Source: Scenedesmus sp. ARA3
Lineage: Eukaryota > Chlorophyta > Chlorophyceae > Sphaeropleales > Scenedesmaceae
Direction: 5' to 3'
Length of the DNA stretch: 64,000 nucleotides
Assembly (NCBI GenBank): GCA_004335835.1
Contig: RWJK01001339.1
Location: 7,825-71,824 of the forward strand
Shown: in pieces, positions 45,779 to 57,437 of the stretch
How the letters are laid out: each line of letters starts with the position of its first letter
Position numbering within the stretch: position 1 is the first letter of the stretch
The notes under the pieces: model-generated
Seen by the model: the letters and a program-made list of their open reading frames with translations, nothing else
Database searches by the model: none
What the model was told of the DNA's origin: nothing
Translations under genes and position numbers: made by a program

Positions 45779-47134
45779 ATGCCTCTCGCACGGCTGATGA
45801 GCAAACTCTCCAAGCGCGACAGCGCCAACAGCAAGGGTCTGAACGACAGTGGTGCTGCTGAGGTGAGCGGTGGTAGATCAAGTGCCACTAGCATTCTTCA
45901 GCAGTCTAGGCCACGCGCGGCGCTGATCGGGCGCTTCTAAAAGCGAACACGTTGTACGAGGTTGTGAGGACTCACACGAGTCCGCGCTGCCTGTGTGGTT
46001 ATCGCAGATGGACTGCGACCGCTCTCCGAGTTATGCAGTTACCGCGGAAACCTTGTCGCAGCAGCAGGGCCAGCGTAGCGGCTCACTGTGCCGCAGCAGC
46101 CTGTCGTCTGCCAGCAGTGCCGAGGCAGTGCAGGACATGTCGAGCTGCTCGCCAGCAGAACGGCAGCTCAAGAGCCACACTGCACCTCCAGCTTCTTCAA
46201 ACAGCCATTTGGTGAGCAGCAGCGCCTTGGCCTGCGACTCAACTGCAAGCTTCTCTGCAGCTTCTGCTACTGCTGCTTCATGCATGCATGCATGCAGGAG
46301 GGTGCCTCATTCTGGCAGCCATTTAGTATAACAGCAGCATGCGCAATGATAGCATACATAGCTGACAGTACAAGCATGCAAGGCTCAAAGTGTTGCTTCA
46401 ACCAACCTTTTTCTGTTTTCAGGCAAGTACTGACCTGTACTGCTTCTGTGTCTGCCATTGTTGGCTCTGTGCAGATGCGGTCGGTTCAGTCTGTTAGTGG
46501 CACTTCTGCAGCAGCAGCTGCAGGTGCTGTCAGCCGGACAGCCAGCCTGCGTGTCATGCGGGCCAAGGGCAAGGCCGCCCTGCGTGGCCAGACCCTGGGC
46601 TCAGATGAGCAGCACGACAGCCTGGACCGCAGCATGTCTATTGAGCAGCAGCAGAGCTTGGGCGCATTTGCTGTTGGCAGCCTCGGCAGCGCTCACTCTG
46701 TGCCACACCAGCGTGCAGCAGCAGACCCTGTGTCGCTGTGGGTGGCCACTGGCAGCATCACCAACTCTCAGAAGCTGCCGCAGCTGCTGGCAGCCAGCGG
46801 CATAATTCCTGCAGACGATGACGAGGATGACGAGCCCCTGGCCAGCCCGCTGTCACCAGGTGCAGGCCATGCAGCTGATGCCGACCCTCACTGCGAGTGG
46901 GAGGATGGCGTGGTGGCTGGATGGCTGGATGCCATGGACCCATCAGAGCTAATGCATGATGATGGCGAGCTGTGTCACTCAAAGCAGCAGCAGCCTCGGG
47001 TGCAGCAGCAGAAGCAACAGCAGCTGGAGCAGCAGCGCTCATCTGGCGTGTCTCGTGCAAAGCGCTCCGGCTCCACTGCCTCCGCCACCATGGCTGCGCC
47101 CGAGGTGGTGTTTGGCAGCCTGCTGTACAGCTGA
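45779..47134 (+). CDS. Disordered Ser/Gln/Asp-rich protein of unknown function, 315 aa
   Basis: No family recognised. Exons 45779-45862, 46008-46211, 46475-47134, all phase 0. Each later exon opens with an ATG right after the acceptor, so shorter starts are possible; an in-frame ATG at 45605 would lengthen the N-terminus by 58 residues. The protein begins MPLARLMSKLSKRDSANSKG, a basic amphipathic piece. Then come Ser-rich stretches, an RVMRAKGKAALRGQTLGSDE segment, a block KLPQLLAASGIIPADDDEDD that looks like a short linear motif next to an acidic patch, CEWEDGVVAGWLDAMDPSEL, and a Gln-rich end. Weakly hydrophobic acidic motifs of this sort occur in transcription regulators, but this is only a guess. 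Confidence 0.65.
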
Positions 47135-47137
47135 GGG

Positions 47138-47210
47138 CTTGCAGGAAAGGTTGCCTTGCACGAAGGTTGCCTTGCAGGAAGGTTGCCTTGCAGGAAAGGT
47201 TGCCTCGCAG
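47138..47210 (+). repeat. Four tandem ~17-base repeats just after the stop codon
   Basis: Units of the form GGAAAGGTTGCCTTGCA with 1-2 base differences, within the 3' UTR of the gene ending at 47134. Confidence 0.8.
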
Positions 47211-49167
47211 TGTGCTGTGCAGCTGAGCAGCGCGTGAGCCAGTTGAACATCAGTTTTGGTGCTGGTGATGCCATATATGCTACTGAGTGGCCCTGCTGCG
47301 GCAACACGCAGGCAACCCACAGCTGTGCAGGCAGGATGACCTTCTCTGCTGCTGCTGTTGTGGTGGCTGTTGTATGTAGAACTGTTGTGTTAAGGGCGTA
47401 CCTCCGTGCGTGGAACTTGTACTGCAGCATGTAGTCTGTTGCCTTCCTTGTCATGTCCGGTGCGAACGGGAACCCTATGTGCTGTTTGCAGTGTGTTGTA
47501 TACTATGTTGTAGCGGTCCTGGTGGGGTGGGGGTGATCAGGGCTACATCGATCCTTGTGTTGTGCTGTACATTCCTGAACCTGATGCGTTCTGGCATAGG
47601 AAAACTAGCCAGGCATCCATTCTAGCTGCACCAACCTAACACGTGTCATGCTTGGTTTGTTCTGGGGTTTGTGTGTGTTCCTGTGTGGAGTACGAGCACA
47701 GCGTCCTGTCCGCTCGTGTGCGAAAGCGTCGACCTGGCTGTGTTTGGCTGCAGCTGCAGTATGGTTCGGTTGTGATGAGGGATGTTTTGCAGGGTTAGCT
47801 TGTGGTTAGCTTGTGAAACTAATACCGCAAGGTAGGCGTCCAAACTAATACCGCGCAGGTTGGTTGCGCTGTTTGTTTCCGCTGTTGTGGTGTGCAGCAC
47901 TGCAGACGCATCAGGGTGAACACGCCCTGCATGCGTTGCTGTTTCAGTTGAAGCATACGTGGCCTCGGGGCTGCGGTTTTGTGTGAAGAATTGTATGCAT
48001 ATAAGGGACTAGTCTGCACGTTTTTTATGCTAGACCAACCCGATCCCACACCGCCCTTGCCTGCATTGTTACTACTACTGTGCGCGCATGTGATGGTACC
48101 TGTGGATGCCAGCTGGGCACCACAGCCCGCATACTCCATTGTGGTTTGGACTAATTGCTGCGCAGTGTTTGTTGTGGTTGCACTTTTACCTCGGTGCACA
48201 CGTTTCTTTACTAATGCTACGGCCTGCGCTGTAGCTCACACCCAGTCCTGGCTTGGTGCGTCCTGGAGTACATATGCAGAATCAATACGTCAGCGGTCTC
48301 CTGTGCAATGTTGAGTTGCTGGTGTGCAGGCACGTTGTGTGTATGGTGCTGCCACCGCAAACAGCAGTTTTTGCTATGCCAGCAGCGTGGTGCACACACT
48401 CTTGGCAGTAGCAATAGTAGCACCGAGTGCCGCGCTTGCACTCGGTCTCCAATGCTGAATCTCCATCCTGGTTCGCTGCAGTCCCGGCTTGTGCGCTTCA
48501 GCACAGATGCTGAGCAGCAGGCGTGCTGTTGCATGTATTGCAGGTAGAGGTACTGCCTGTGGTAGCAGTTGCCTGGTTGGCTCTTCAGAGCCAACGTTTT
48601 GTGGGCACCTTTGTTGCTATCTTGCCTATCATATCCGAGCAGCAGCCCTGATGCCATGGCCTCGCCTGGGCAGGAGTCTCGGCTGCCCAACAGATGACCA
48701 GTGATTAGCAGTCTTGTTTCGCATGCTGCTGCGGCGTTGTGTTATGAGCACGTGAGCACTGCTTGCTTGCTGTGGCCAGTTTGCTTCTGTGTTGGCCTGC
48801 AGGCGTGTGCGTGCGATGCAGCCAGAATGCGTGACGGCTGCAGTGCATGAGTGATGGAGAGTCGAGCTCTAGGTTGATCATGCATGTGAGATCTCGCTAG
48901 TGCGATTTTGGAGTGGCATGATGCTAGGCCAGCCTTGGCTCAGGTGCCATGGTACTATTAGGGTGTCAAGCATAAGAATGCTTGTTACAGTTGGTACTGC
49001 CATGGTACTACCGTGTTGTGAAGAGAAAAGCGTGACGGTAACTGAACAATTCTTACCAACGGCAGATGTTATCTCTGCTGTAGCCTTACAATGCGGTGTC
49101 CTGAGGCTGGTGCAGGGTCTGCAGCAGAGTAAGGGCCCCTCGTGGGCCCCTGCTATTCTTTTTACCC

Positions 49168-49172
49168 TTACA
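49168..49172 (-). terminator. TGTAA polyadenylation signal, POP4 gene
   Basis: Minus-strand TGTAA, 540 bases past the POP4 stop. A second one follows at 49086-49090. Confidence 0.35.
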
Positions 49173-49709
49173 GCCGCGATAGCCAGCCAGTCTAACACCT
49201 AGGTCAGGCCTGCAACTCTTTACACAGTGTGACCTACTGCACTGCTGCTGACGCAGCAATGAGAGAGGTTAGTTACGTGAGTCCTGGCACCTTCTCAATG
49301 GCACGAGTCACAACATGGTGATGAAGACACAGTCAAGACCAGACTGAAAAGAGAGTGAACACACCATCAAACACAATGCACATCCTCAGTCATGGCATCC
49401 TTGGGCTAGCCTGCAAGGCTCTGCTTTCAACGACACTTATATGACATGCTCAGACATACCGCAAAGCATGTTTGCAACTGCACATGCACATGCTGCATCA
49501 ACAAGACAGCTGGATCCAATCCTGCATGTCTAGCTGGCGCACACTCATGTTGACTGCCGTCGCCACACACTTGCGCACTGCAGCAACTGGGTGAGCAGTT
49601 CGCGTGCATACCTGCATCAATACACACACAACACGTTCTGTGTTCACTACCACACACCTCTCTAACAAAACATGGTACATAAATGCAAAAACATGAAAAA
49701 AGTTAAACC

Positions 49710-50761
49710 TTATGGTTGTGCACCTTGGAGCAGCAACCTGCACTGCAGTGTTGCCATGCCACCGCTGCTGCTGAGCTGCACAGCCTGCTCCAGGCCAGGC
49801 ACCAGGCATTCAAACACTGCGCCTTTCAGCGGCACCACACTGCTGCGGCCCTCTGGCGTCACCAACACAAACGTATTGGCAGTCGCCTTTGCTACGATGC
49901 CTGCGCGCCCTGCACAGATGGGGTTCTTGCAGGACGTCACCCGCAGCACAGCACCGTGCCAGTCCAAGCCCTGCAGCAGCCGCTCAGGCTCTGCCTTTCC
50001 TGCGAGCTGCTCTGCTGCATACTTGCTCCAGAGCTCATGCAGCGGCAGCAGTGCTGCATAGTCCACTCCGGTTGGCGGCAGCTGACACAGCGCAGTGCGC
50101 TGCGCACGCGGCAGCAGCTGTGCTGTTAGCTGCTGCTGTCGGCGGCCTTTGCTGGGGCGGGTGATGTTGAGTTTCGCGGTGGGGTTGTCCAGCACGACTG
50201 ACTTGTCGACTGTGCGGTTGCTGATCATGCTGCGAGCTGTGGGTGGAGGCATGTTGGTTGTCATGAGCTGCTCAAGCACGTCATCCACTGCCCCATGGCA
50301 GCCAGATGCACTGGGCAGCTGCAGTCTAGCAGCTGCCTGTGAGGCAGCCAGCGCTTCCGGCAAAGGATTGTAAGGAAACGCGCCCGGTTCATCTGCGGCC
50401 GATGCTGGCTGCTGCTGGCCTGCTGGCTGCTGCTGGCCTGCTGGCTGCTGCTGGCCTGCTGGCTGCTGCTGTTTTGTTGCAGCCTGAGTGGCTGCTGCTG
50501 CAGCAGCAGCAGCAGCAGCTGGTGGTCTGATCGCAGCCTGGCCGGCGTCCAACCCCCCTGAGCGATAGTGGTTGAGAGCATCAAGCCTGAAGTTGGCAGC
50601 AATAGCCACGATAGACAGCACCAGGGAATCAGTCCAGAGAAAGCAGGTGTCAACAGCTGCACCAGTGCTAGACCTATCGACGTACATGCGGTTGGCACAT
50701 GAAAGAGTTCACATCAACCTTATTCATCGCACCTTCTTTTCTTGGTGTTGGACGTCTTCAT
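49710..50761 (-). CDS. POP4: RNase P/MRP protein subunit POP4 (Rpp29), 301 aa
   Basis: Protein subunit of nuclear RNase P/MRP, which binds the catalytic RNA for tRNA 5' and rRNA processing. Exons 50733-50761 and 49710-50586. The tiny first exon (MKTSNTKKR) is chosen because it has an ATG, a good GTGCG donor and the right phase into LDALNHYRSGG; starting instead at the ATG at 50687 would retain a hydrophobic stretch unlike the family. The Sm-like core is C-terminal: LPLHELWSKYAAEQLAG, LLQGLDWHGAVLRVTSCKNP, GRAGIVAKATANTFVLVTPE and VVPLKGAVFECLVPG. Upstream are an Ala run and four PAGQQQ repeats (about 50408-50470). Divergent from the kinase gene. Confidence 0.9.
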
Positions 50762-51264
50762 GCTGGTGTTCGCACAGCTTTGCAAAAGCCGCTGCGGGAT
50801 TTCACGATGAGAGCTCTCACAGCATGTACTTCAAATGAACAGCAATCGATGAGTTGGACCAGAAGAGGACAGGCACGCGTTGCCCAGTGCAAGCCGTCCG
50901 GAGCGTTGTCACTACCACTCTTTGAAAGGCACAGCAGATGCGCGTGCTGGAGGGTGGGTAGCGTGCGGCGCTCGCCGTCTAGACTTCCGTTTGCAGACGC
51001 GCATTCGATATGTTAATGTGTCGCGTCTACCTGGGCTGCTGACAGCAGCCGAGCTCGCCGCTTGCTGCTCCCTTGAGTTGGTGCAGGAACGGCAGCTACT
51101 TAGCTGGGGACCTCAACGCGATATGTCACTGGAATCAAATTGTCGATAAACATGCTGAGTTGCATGCTGCGAGCACCAGCCTTCCAAAGGCAATAGCGGT
51201 TACCGGGTCCCCACTCTCCTCCTTGCGCTATCACCGCGCTTGATCGGGCTCAAATACAGCTATC
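50762..51264. promoter_or_regulatory. Shared divergent promoter, POP4 / protein kinase
   Basis: 503 bases between start codons, with no supported coding frame. Confidence 0.5.
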
Positions 51265-52664
51265 ATGCCACAGCTTCGCCTGCTGCACCGAGGATGGTGA
51301 GTGCTGCCGAGGGTGCCACTGCCGAATCATCAAGGTCACCAGGCAGGCCTCACTACATCTGATTTGTGCCCTGCTTGATCACTGCAGCATCAGCTCTGTC
51401 TTCTGCTCTGGGGAGCAGGAAAGCGAGCACAAGATCGTCAAAGGTGAGTACGAGCTCCAAATGTGGGGCAAGATCACACACCCTTGGCTCAGCAAACAAC
51501 TGTTCATGCCTGCTCTCATTGCTGATTGCTGCTGTCTATTGCTGTTGCGAAAGTGTGCGCGCCTGTTAACCGATCTAGCAAACCTGTTGGCAGCTCTGCT
51601 CAGGATGCTCCCTGTATGCTCACGGCTGCCGTGTTGCTTGCCTGCTGCTGCGCGCAGCCTACCACAAGTGCTGCGACCTGCAGGCGCGCCACTGGCTCAA
51701 CATCAGCCGGGAGGTGGCCATCCTTACCGCGCTGCGCGACCTCAAGTAAGCTGCTGCTGCTGTATTCTACAGCCACTTGCTGCCATCACATGCCAATGCA
51801 CGATGCTGCAAACCATTGCGAGGGCTGCACACTGCAGCACCTGCATCAAGGTGTCGGCTTGGTGCTGCCGCCTCTGCTTACTTGCCACTGTTGTGTGCTG
51901 CTGCTGCTCCTGCTTTCCCGACATTGTGTAACACCCCTGCAGGGTGCCAGGCGTGGTGCAGCTGTGTGGCACGCTTGATGACGCCGCCAACCTGTGCCTG
52001 GTGTTCAAGCCGTGCCGGGGCGGAGACCTGTACAAGCGGCTCGCGCAGTGCGGCCTGCTCAGCGAGGCGCAGCTCTGCAGGGAGGTGAGGCCATGAGCGC
52101 TGCTGCTGGGGACAGTCGAGCACGGGGTGTTCATGCCTTCCTTTTTTTATTTATGCAAAAGTTGATATGTGATGGCACGCCATGCGCTGGGGTGCTTCCT
52201 GTGTGTCTGTGTTTGTATGGTGCAGTGTGCCTGCGTCAGGCATCGCCAACGTCCATACGTGCAGGAGTAACACGTGGTGTGCCTGGGGCCATTGTCACCC
52301 AGCTGGTCAAGCCGCAGTCTGCATTGGCACGATCCAGTCCATCAACATCCACAGGGGCATGAACGTCACCAATCCCCCTGCCGTGCTTCTTGCCCTGCGC
52401 ATCCGCTTACAGCCAATACAGGCCACACTTTCACTGCCCAGCCGCTCTCCGTTGCTGCTTTCCTGCAAGCGACACCTTCAATTGTGCTCTGCAAGCTCTC
52501 CTGCAAGCTCTCCTGCAAGCTCTCCTGCAAGCTCTCCTGCAAGCTCTCCTGCAAACCCTCCCGTTCCAACTCTCCTGCAAACGCGCCCACCTCGCCGCTG
52601 CTGCCGCCGCAGGTGATCATCCCGCTGCTCAAGGTGCTGTGCCGGCTGCACGGCCTGGGCATCA

Positions 52665-52696
<32 letters not shown>

Positions 52697-55600
52697 TTCG
52701 ACAGCCGCGGCAGCCTGGTGCTGGGAGACTTTGGGCTGGCCATCCGCGCGCCCGAGCGCGCCACCAGCAGGGTGGGCACACTGGACTACATGGCGCCAGA
52801 GGTGAGGCGGAGCCAGTAACGGATCACATGTGGCTGGCGCCCTGCGCTTAATCCGGCGGCAGCACGCCAGCCGCTAACACCCAGCACGCGCTCACCACAC
52901 CTCACAGCACCTCGCCACACCTCACCACCCCACTCGCCTCACTCCCGCTCCTCCCAAGCCTATCCCCTCACACACCCCGCCCCTCTGCCAACACCCCGAA
53001 CACACCCCGCACCCAACAGGTGCTTGCGCAGCCCAGCCCCGACGTGGTAGCTTTACGCCAGCTCAAGCCGCGCCACCTGCCCGCCTACGACAACAAAGTG
53101 GACGTGTGGGCGCTGGGAGTGCTCGTCTACGAGGCTCTCATGGGAGTGACCCCCTTCGGGCACCCAGACCCCGAGACTGCATCCCTGCAGGCGCAGTTCC
53201 GGCGGCCGGCCCCGCTGCGGCCGGGCGTGTCTGGCGGCTGCGCTGACTTTGTGGCTCGCGTGCTGACAAAGCAGGCCGGGCTGCGGCCCTCTGCGGCGCT
53301 GCTGCTGGGTCACCCCTGGGTGCAGGCACACCTGGAGGGCGCCGACGTGGCAGCACACCAGGCGGCGGCACAGCAGTGGTGAGCGCAGAATGCCGCGCAA
53401 TATGCAATGCTAGCCAGTCAGCCTGCCTGCGCATGGCTGTGGCTTTTATACGTTGCGTTTGAACTGTGACCTCCTGTGCTGCTGCTTGGTATTGCATGGT
53501 TCTGCAAGTCGTGCTGCAGCATGCGCTGCTGCCACGCCTGCTGCTGCTATTGATGTTGATGCATCTGCTGTTGCACGCACTTGCGTATGTGCTGCCAGGA
53601 ATGGGGCACTTCAAGGCGGCCGGCTACACTCGTTTGCCGCCAACATTGAGCGAGTGACCTCTTGTCCCGACAGCAACTCAGCAGCAGACACGAACCCTGC
53701 AGCAGCAGCACCAGCATGCGCCAGCAACGCCTCCCCGGCTGCATGCGCCTTGCCAGCCAGCGGCAGCAAGGTTAACAGCGACAGCAGTGTCAACATGTCT
53801 CAATTCCTGCAGCATCCCGTGGTACAGCAGCAGCAGCAGCAGGAGCTGCCAATCCAGCCACCACCAAGGCCCTGGGAGAAGCTGGTGCAGCAGCACAGGC
53901 AGCAGCAGCAGCTTGCTGCAGTACAAGCAGCAGGGAGTCCTGCAGTGCCAGCCGCAGGCAGTCCTGCTGCTGCTGCCAGCTCCTTCAGTGCAGCGTCACA
54001 TGCATGCGTCAGCCGCACAGCGAGCGCGCCGTGGCCCGTCTCTGCATTTGCAGGCTCAGCCGTGGCAGGCTGCAGCACACCCACTACTATGCAGCCGCCG
54101 CTGACCCCAGCAGTGCCGCAGCTCAGTCCTGCCAGCAGCCTCACTGCAGCACAGCAGCTTTCGCTTGGTGTAGCACCTGCAGCAGCAGCAGCGCAGCTAG
54201 CGGGGACCTCCAGCCTGCCAGCCGCGCTGCAGCAGTCGATGCTGTGCAGCTCCACCCCTGCGTCACCTGTCACTGACAAGGCCAGTGCCGGCTTCTGGCT
54301 GCTGTCGCCGCAGAATCATGCAGCCAAGCACATGCCTGGCGGCAGCTGGGGGCAGCAGCCGTCGCCGCCGCAGCAGCAGCAGCAGCCGGCTATCCTGGCT
54401 GGCCTGCCGCTGTATGCAGGCAAGCTGCAGCTGCGGCGGCCTCCTGCTGCCGCTGCTGCTGGGCCAGGGGCTGGTGCTACAGCTGCACCCCCGCATGGGC
54501 TGCTGCAGTGCCACGTGCTTGCCAGCCCCATGGCAGCTCAGGTGCGTGGCTGACTCACCTATATACATGCAGCTGCATGCTGCTGCCACACACGCTTAGC
54601 ACCACTGACCGCTTCACATGCTGTACGTTGTACGTCTGGCAGCCCAATCACCACACACCGCCACGTACTGAGAGGAGCAGCAATATATATTGACTGGCCT
54701 GGCCCACCTCTGCTGCATTGTTGGTGCGGCTGCCCCTGCAGATTGCCGCCTGGCCTGCCAGCTCAATACCTCCCAGTCCCATGGCTGGCAACCCACCAGC
54801 AGCTGCCAGCAGCACCAATAACGCCAGCTGCGTCCAGCTGCTCAGCCCCTGCAAGCACATCCCAGCAGCAGCAGCAGCAGCAGCAAGCCCAGCGCGGCCT
54901 CACGTGCTGGCGCTGTCTCCGCTGCCAGGCCTGGTGCGCCACGCCAGTGCAGGGCTGCTGCTGCAGCCCAGCCACTGCGCATCGCTGCCGCCTGCGCCGC
55001 TGCCGTACAGGCCAGCGCTGCGTGTGCAGCGGGAACTGCTGCAGGACAAACGAGGTCCAGCAGCAGCAGCAGCCGTGCATGGCTTGCACCTCAGTGCATC
55101 TGCGCAGCAGCTGCAGCTGCAGCCACAGCCGGCCAAGCAGCTGCCTCCTGCAGGCAGCAGCAGCGGCAGCAGTAGCGGCTGCAGCAGCGCTGAAGACAGC
55201 AGCAGCAGCTGCAGCAGCCGCAGCAGCAGCCCAGACATGCGCCGCTGCACAGCAAGCCCTGAGCCTGATGCTGTGCTGGGCAGCAGCCATGACTGCTGCG
55301 TGGGCCTTGCCTTGCTGCCTGCCCACTACACTGCTGCCAAGCAGCAGCTGCCAAGCCTGGCCAGCGCTGCAGCTGACACCGCCGAAGCTGACCAGCAGCA
55401 GCAGCAGCAGCTCGTGTTCAGCAAGGCCCCTTTTGCAGCAGCAGATGCAGCAGCTAGCGAGCCCGGCGCAGCCTGTGCCGCTGGCCTGTCTAGCTTGGGC
55501 CAACTGCTGACAGCAACACACAGCTCAGCAGCGCTTGCTGCAGCAGCAGCAGCAGCCGCTGCTCTCCCTGTGCTGGCCGCAGCAGCACCAGCCGACAATG

Positions 55601-56063
55601 CTTCACCTGCAGGCAAGGCTGCCGATCTGTCTGGCTGTGGGGTGGCTGACAACAGCGCCAGCACTGAAGCGGCAGGGCTGCCTGCGCTGCCGTTTATTGA
55701 GAGGCAGGCTGCTGTGCTTGAGGAGCAGCTGGAGGTTGCCAAGAAGACGCATGCACGCAAGCTTTGGAAAAAGGTGAGCCCGCGAGCCCTAGAGCTAATG
55801 GTGGTGACGCCGCGCAGGACATCTGCTGCCCGCACTTAGTGGTGTGAAGAACGTTGTGCAGGCTGCCTAGAAAGCAGCAGCTCACCGCTTCGCCAGGGCA
55901 GGATCATGGCTGCACTGTACAGCGCGCATTGCTAGCTGCCGGTCATGCTGTTGGCGCTGCGGGTGTGCAGTGCCAGCCTGAGCGAGCCGCGTGCTGCTGT
56001 GGCTGCCTGCAGGTGCAAGGCGTGTGCAGGATGATGGCCAAGCCCCGCCCGCTTGCCGCATGA
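51265..56063 (+). CDS. Serine/threonine protein kinase with a ~675-residue low-complexity tail, 963 aa
   Basis: Protein kinase of the Aurora/ULK/CAMK-like kind; subfamily uncertain. Exons 51265-51296, 51388-51443, 51658-51745, 51943-52084, 52613-52801, 53020-53378, 53599-54541, 54742-55773, 56013-56063; phases close. If the last intron is retained, the frame ends at 55839 instead. Kinase residues: beta-3 Lys29 (HKIVKAYHK), alpha-C Glu (NISREVAIL), HRD Asp127 ([10 protein letters not shown]), DFG Asp145 ([10 protein letters not shown]), [10 protein letters not shown] at ~160-169, an insert before [20 protein letters not shown], and the C-lobe end [14 protein letters not shown]. The Gly loop is degenerate (RGCISSV). 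After residue ~289 the chain is Gln/Ala/Ser/Pro-rich and disordered. It ends in a short coiled coil ([20 protein letters not shown]). Confidence 0.88.
52487..52556 (+). repeat. 12-base minisatellite in kinase intron 4
   Basis: About five head-to-tail copies of TCTCCTGCAAGC, flanked by partial copies. It lies in a pyrimidine-rich intron and does not disturb coding. Confidence 0.9.
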
Positions 56064-57432
56064 TACGGGTGTGTATGCTGCCACAACCGGCAGTCTGGTT
56101 TTGTGAGAATGTGATCCTACAGTGATGTCATATGTGTGAGCTCAATCGATTAATACAGAGATGATGTGCCAGCCTTGCGCCAGCCTCTGCCACTGATGCA
56201 CGTTCCTCAAGCTGTTGTGCGAGGCTACTCCTGGCTATTGACTTTCTCACACAATAGCAGCCACGCTGCGCAGCTGGGACATGTATGATGGTGTGCGCCT
56301 TTCAGGCCCGATCAGGGCAGCATTTGCCTAGTCTAGGTGCTAGTGCGAACACAGCACTTGATATTGTATGGCCTGCTGACCTGATTAGCAGGCGGCGGGC
56401 CACAAGATGTCAGTAGTGGATGCGTAGTAGGTGCTAGGGTTCAGGTCTGGGCTTGTGCTGTGGCAGATGTTTGGCTGAGGGCCGCAGCCAGCAGCGCTTC
56501 AACTGGGGCTGCTGCTGCTGTGGATGCGCGGTAGCGTTGCAGTTGTTGTATGTACAGGCAGCGCTGCAGCTAGGAGGCAGTGTACATTATGCCTGGCCAG
56601 CCGCACCTCTACTTGGCTGCTGGCAGGCACGGCTACATAGTTAGAGTGCTGAGGGCAGCAGTGCTGAACGCTAGCGTTCAGCTGTCGCGCGTCAGGGGTA
56701 CGAGGAGAAGGAGTAGTTGTAGGTATGGGTGTCCTATGTACAGCAACATGTCCTTGTTGGCAATAGGGGACTCGTAGTTACATTCACCAACGGTTTTGTG
56801 GCGAGTTAGGGTACAGAGGCAGCGCCTAAGAGCAGAGCATCCAGCTGCCGGGCATGCCTATACAGAGCTTGTGTGATATGTGAGGTGCTGACTGCTGCCT
56901 GAATGACCTGGCAGAGCCTCCTGCACTGCCTGCGCAGGGGAACAGCTGCTCACTAGATTGTGTGAGCACTGAGTGATGTTGTCTTGGTGTAGACCTGGGC
57001 CGCACCGCCGCTTGTCTTCACCAATGGCATCTGCCTTGTGGCTTGCTGCTGCTGACCCTGTTATGACTGGGGCCTTAGTAGCGAGCACTTGCTGCAGTAG
57101 AGCAGATGGGTTGGCTGTGCGCGTAGGCGTCGGCTGCTTCTGCGGCATGCACAGCTTGACGGCTTGGGTAGGGTAGAGAGGCGCACACCTCTGCTGAGTG
57201 GTTCAGATGACCTGCCACTTGAGTGATACATATTAGCGCTTGGCACTGTGCAAGGTGCGGTGAGAAGAACAGGGCCGCGTCCTGCTGCCCAGCACTTGTA
57301 CATAGCTGCAGAATATGCGGCAGGAAGAAGAGTTTCCAGTGCGGAAGTGCAGTGATTCTAGCAGCCTGCACACAGCAAGGTAGCACATGTGCCATCCATG
57401 ACACTGCCGATGCACGGCATGTGTGAGTTGCC

Positions 57433-57437
57433 TGTAA
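57433..57437 (+). terminator. TGTAA, possible end of the kinase transcript
   Basis: First sense TGTAA downstream of the kinase, about 1.37 kb after the stop. Confidence 0.3.

Larger units (their letters stand above)
47135..49709. other. 2.6 kb convergent gap without a supported gene
   Basis: T/G-rich on the plus strand to about 48850, A/C-rich from about 49200. Short frames in the middle have no recognisable features. TTACA at 49168-49172 (and 49086-49090) reads TGTAA on the minus strand and could end the POP4 transcript. Confidence 0.5.

Noticed and set aside
48878..49202. Overlapping ~100-residue frames on both strands
   Set aside because: No motif; the region looks like a convergent 3' UTR boundary with a few short GCCATGGTACTA repeats.
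50587..50687. ATG at 50687 as POP4 start
   Set aside because: It would add a hydrophobic stretch unlike the family; the two-exon start at 50761 closes in phase and gives a basic N-terminus.
54763..55521. 252-residue minus-strand frame
   Set aside because: Same antisense effect opposite the kinase tail exon; composition is only Cys/Ala/Leu/Gln runs.
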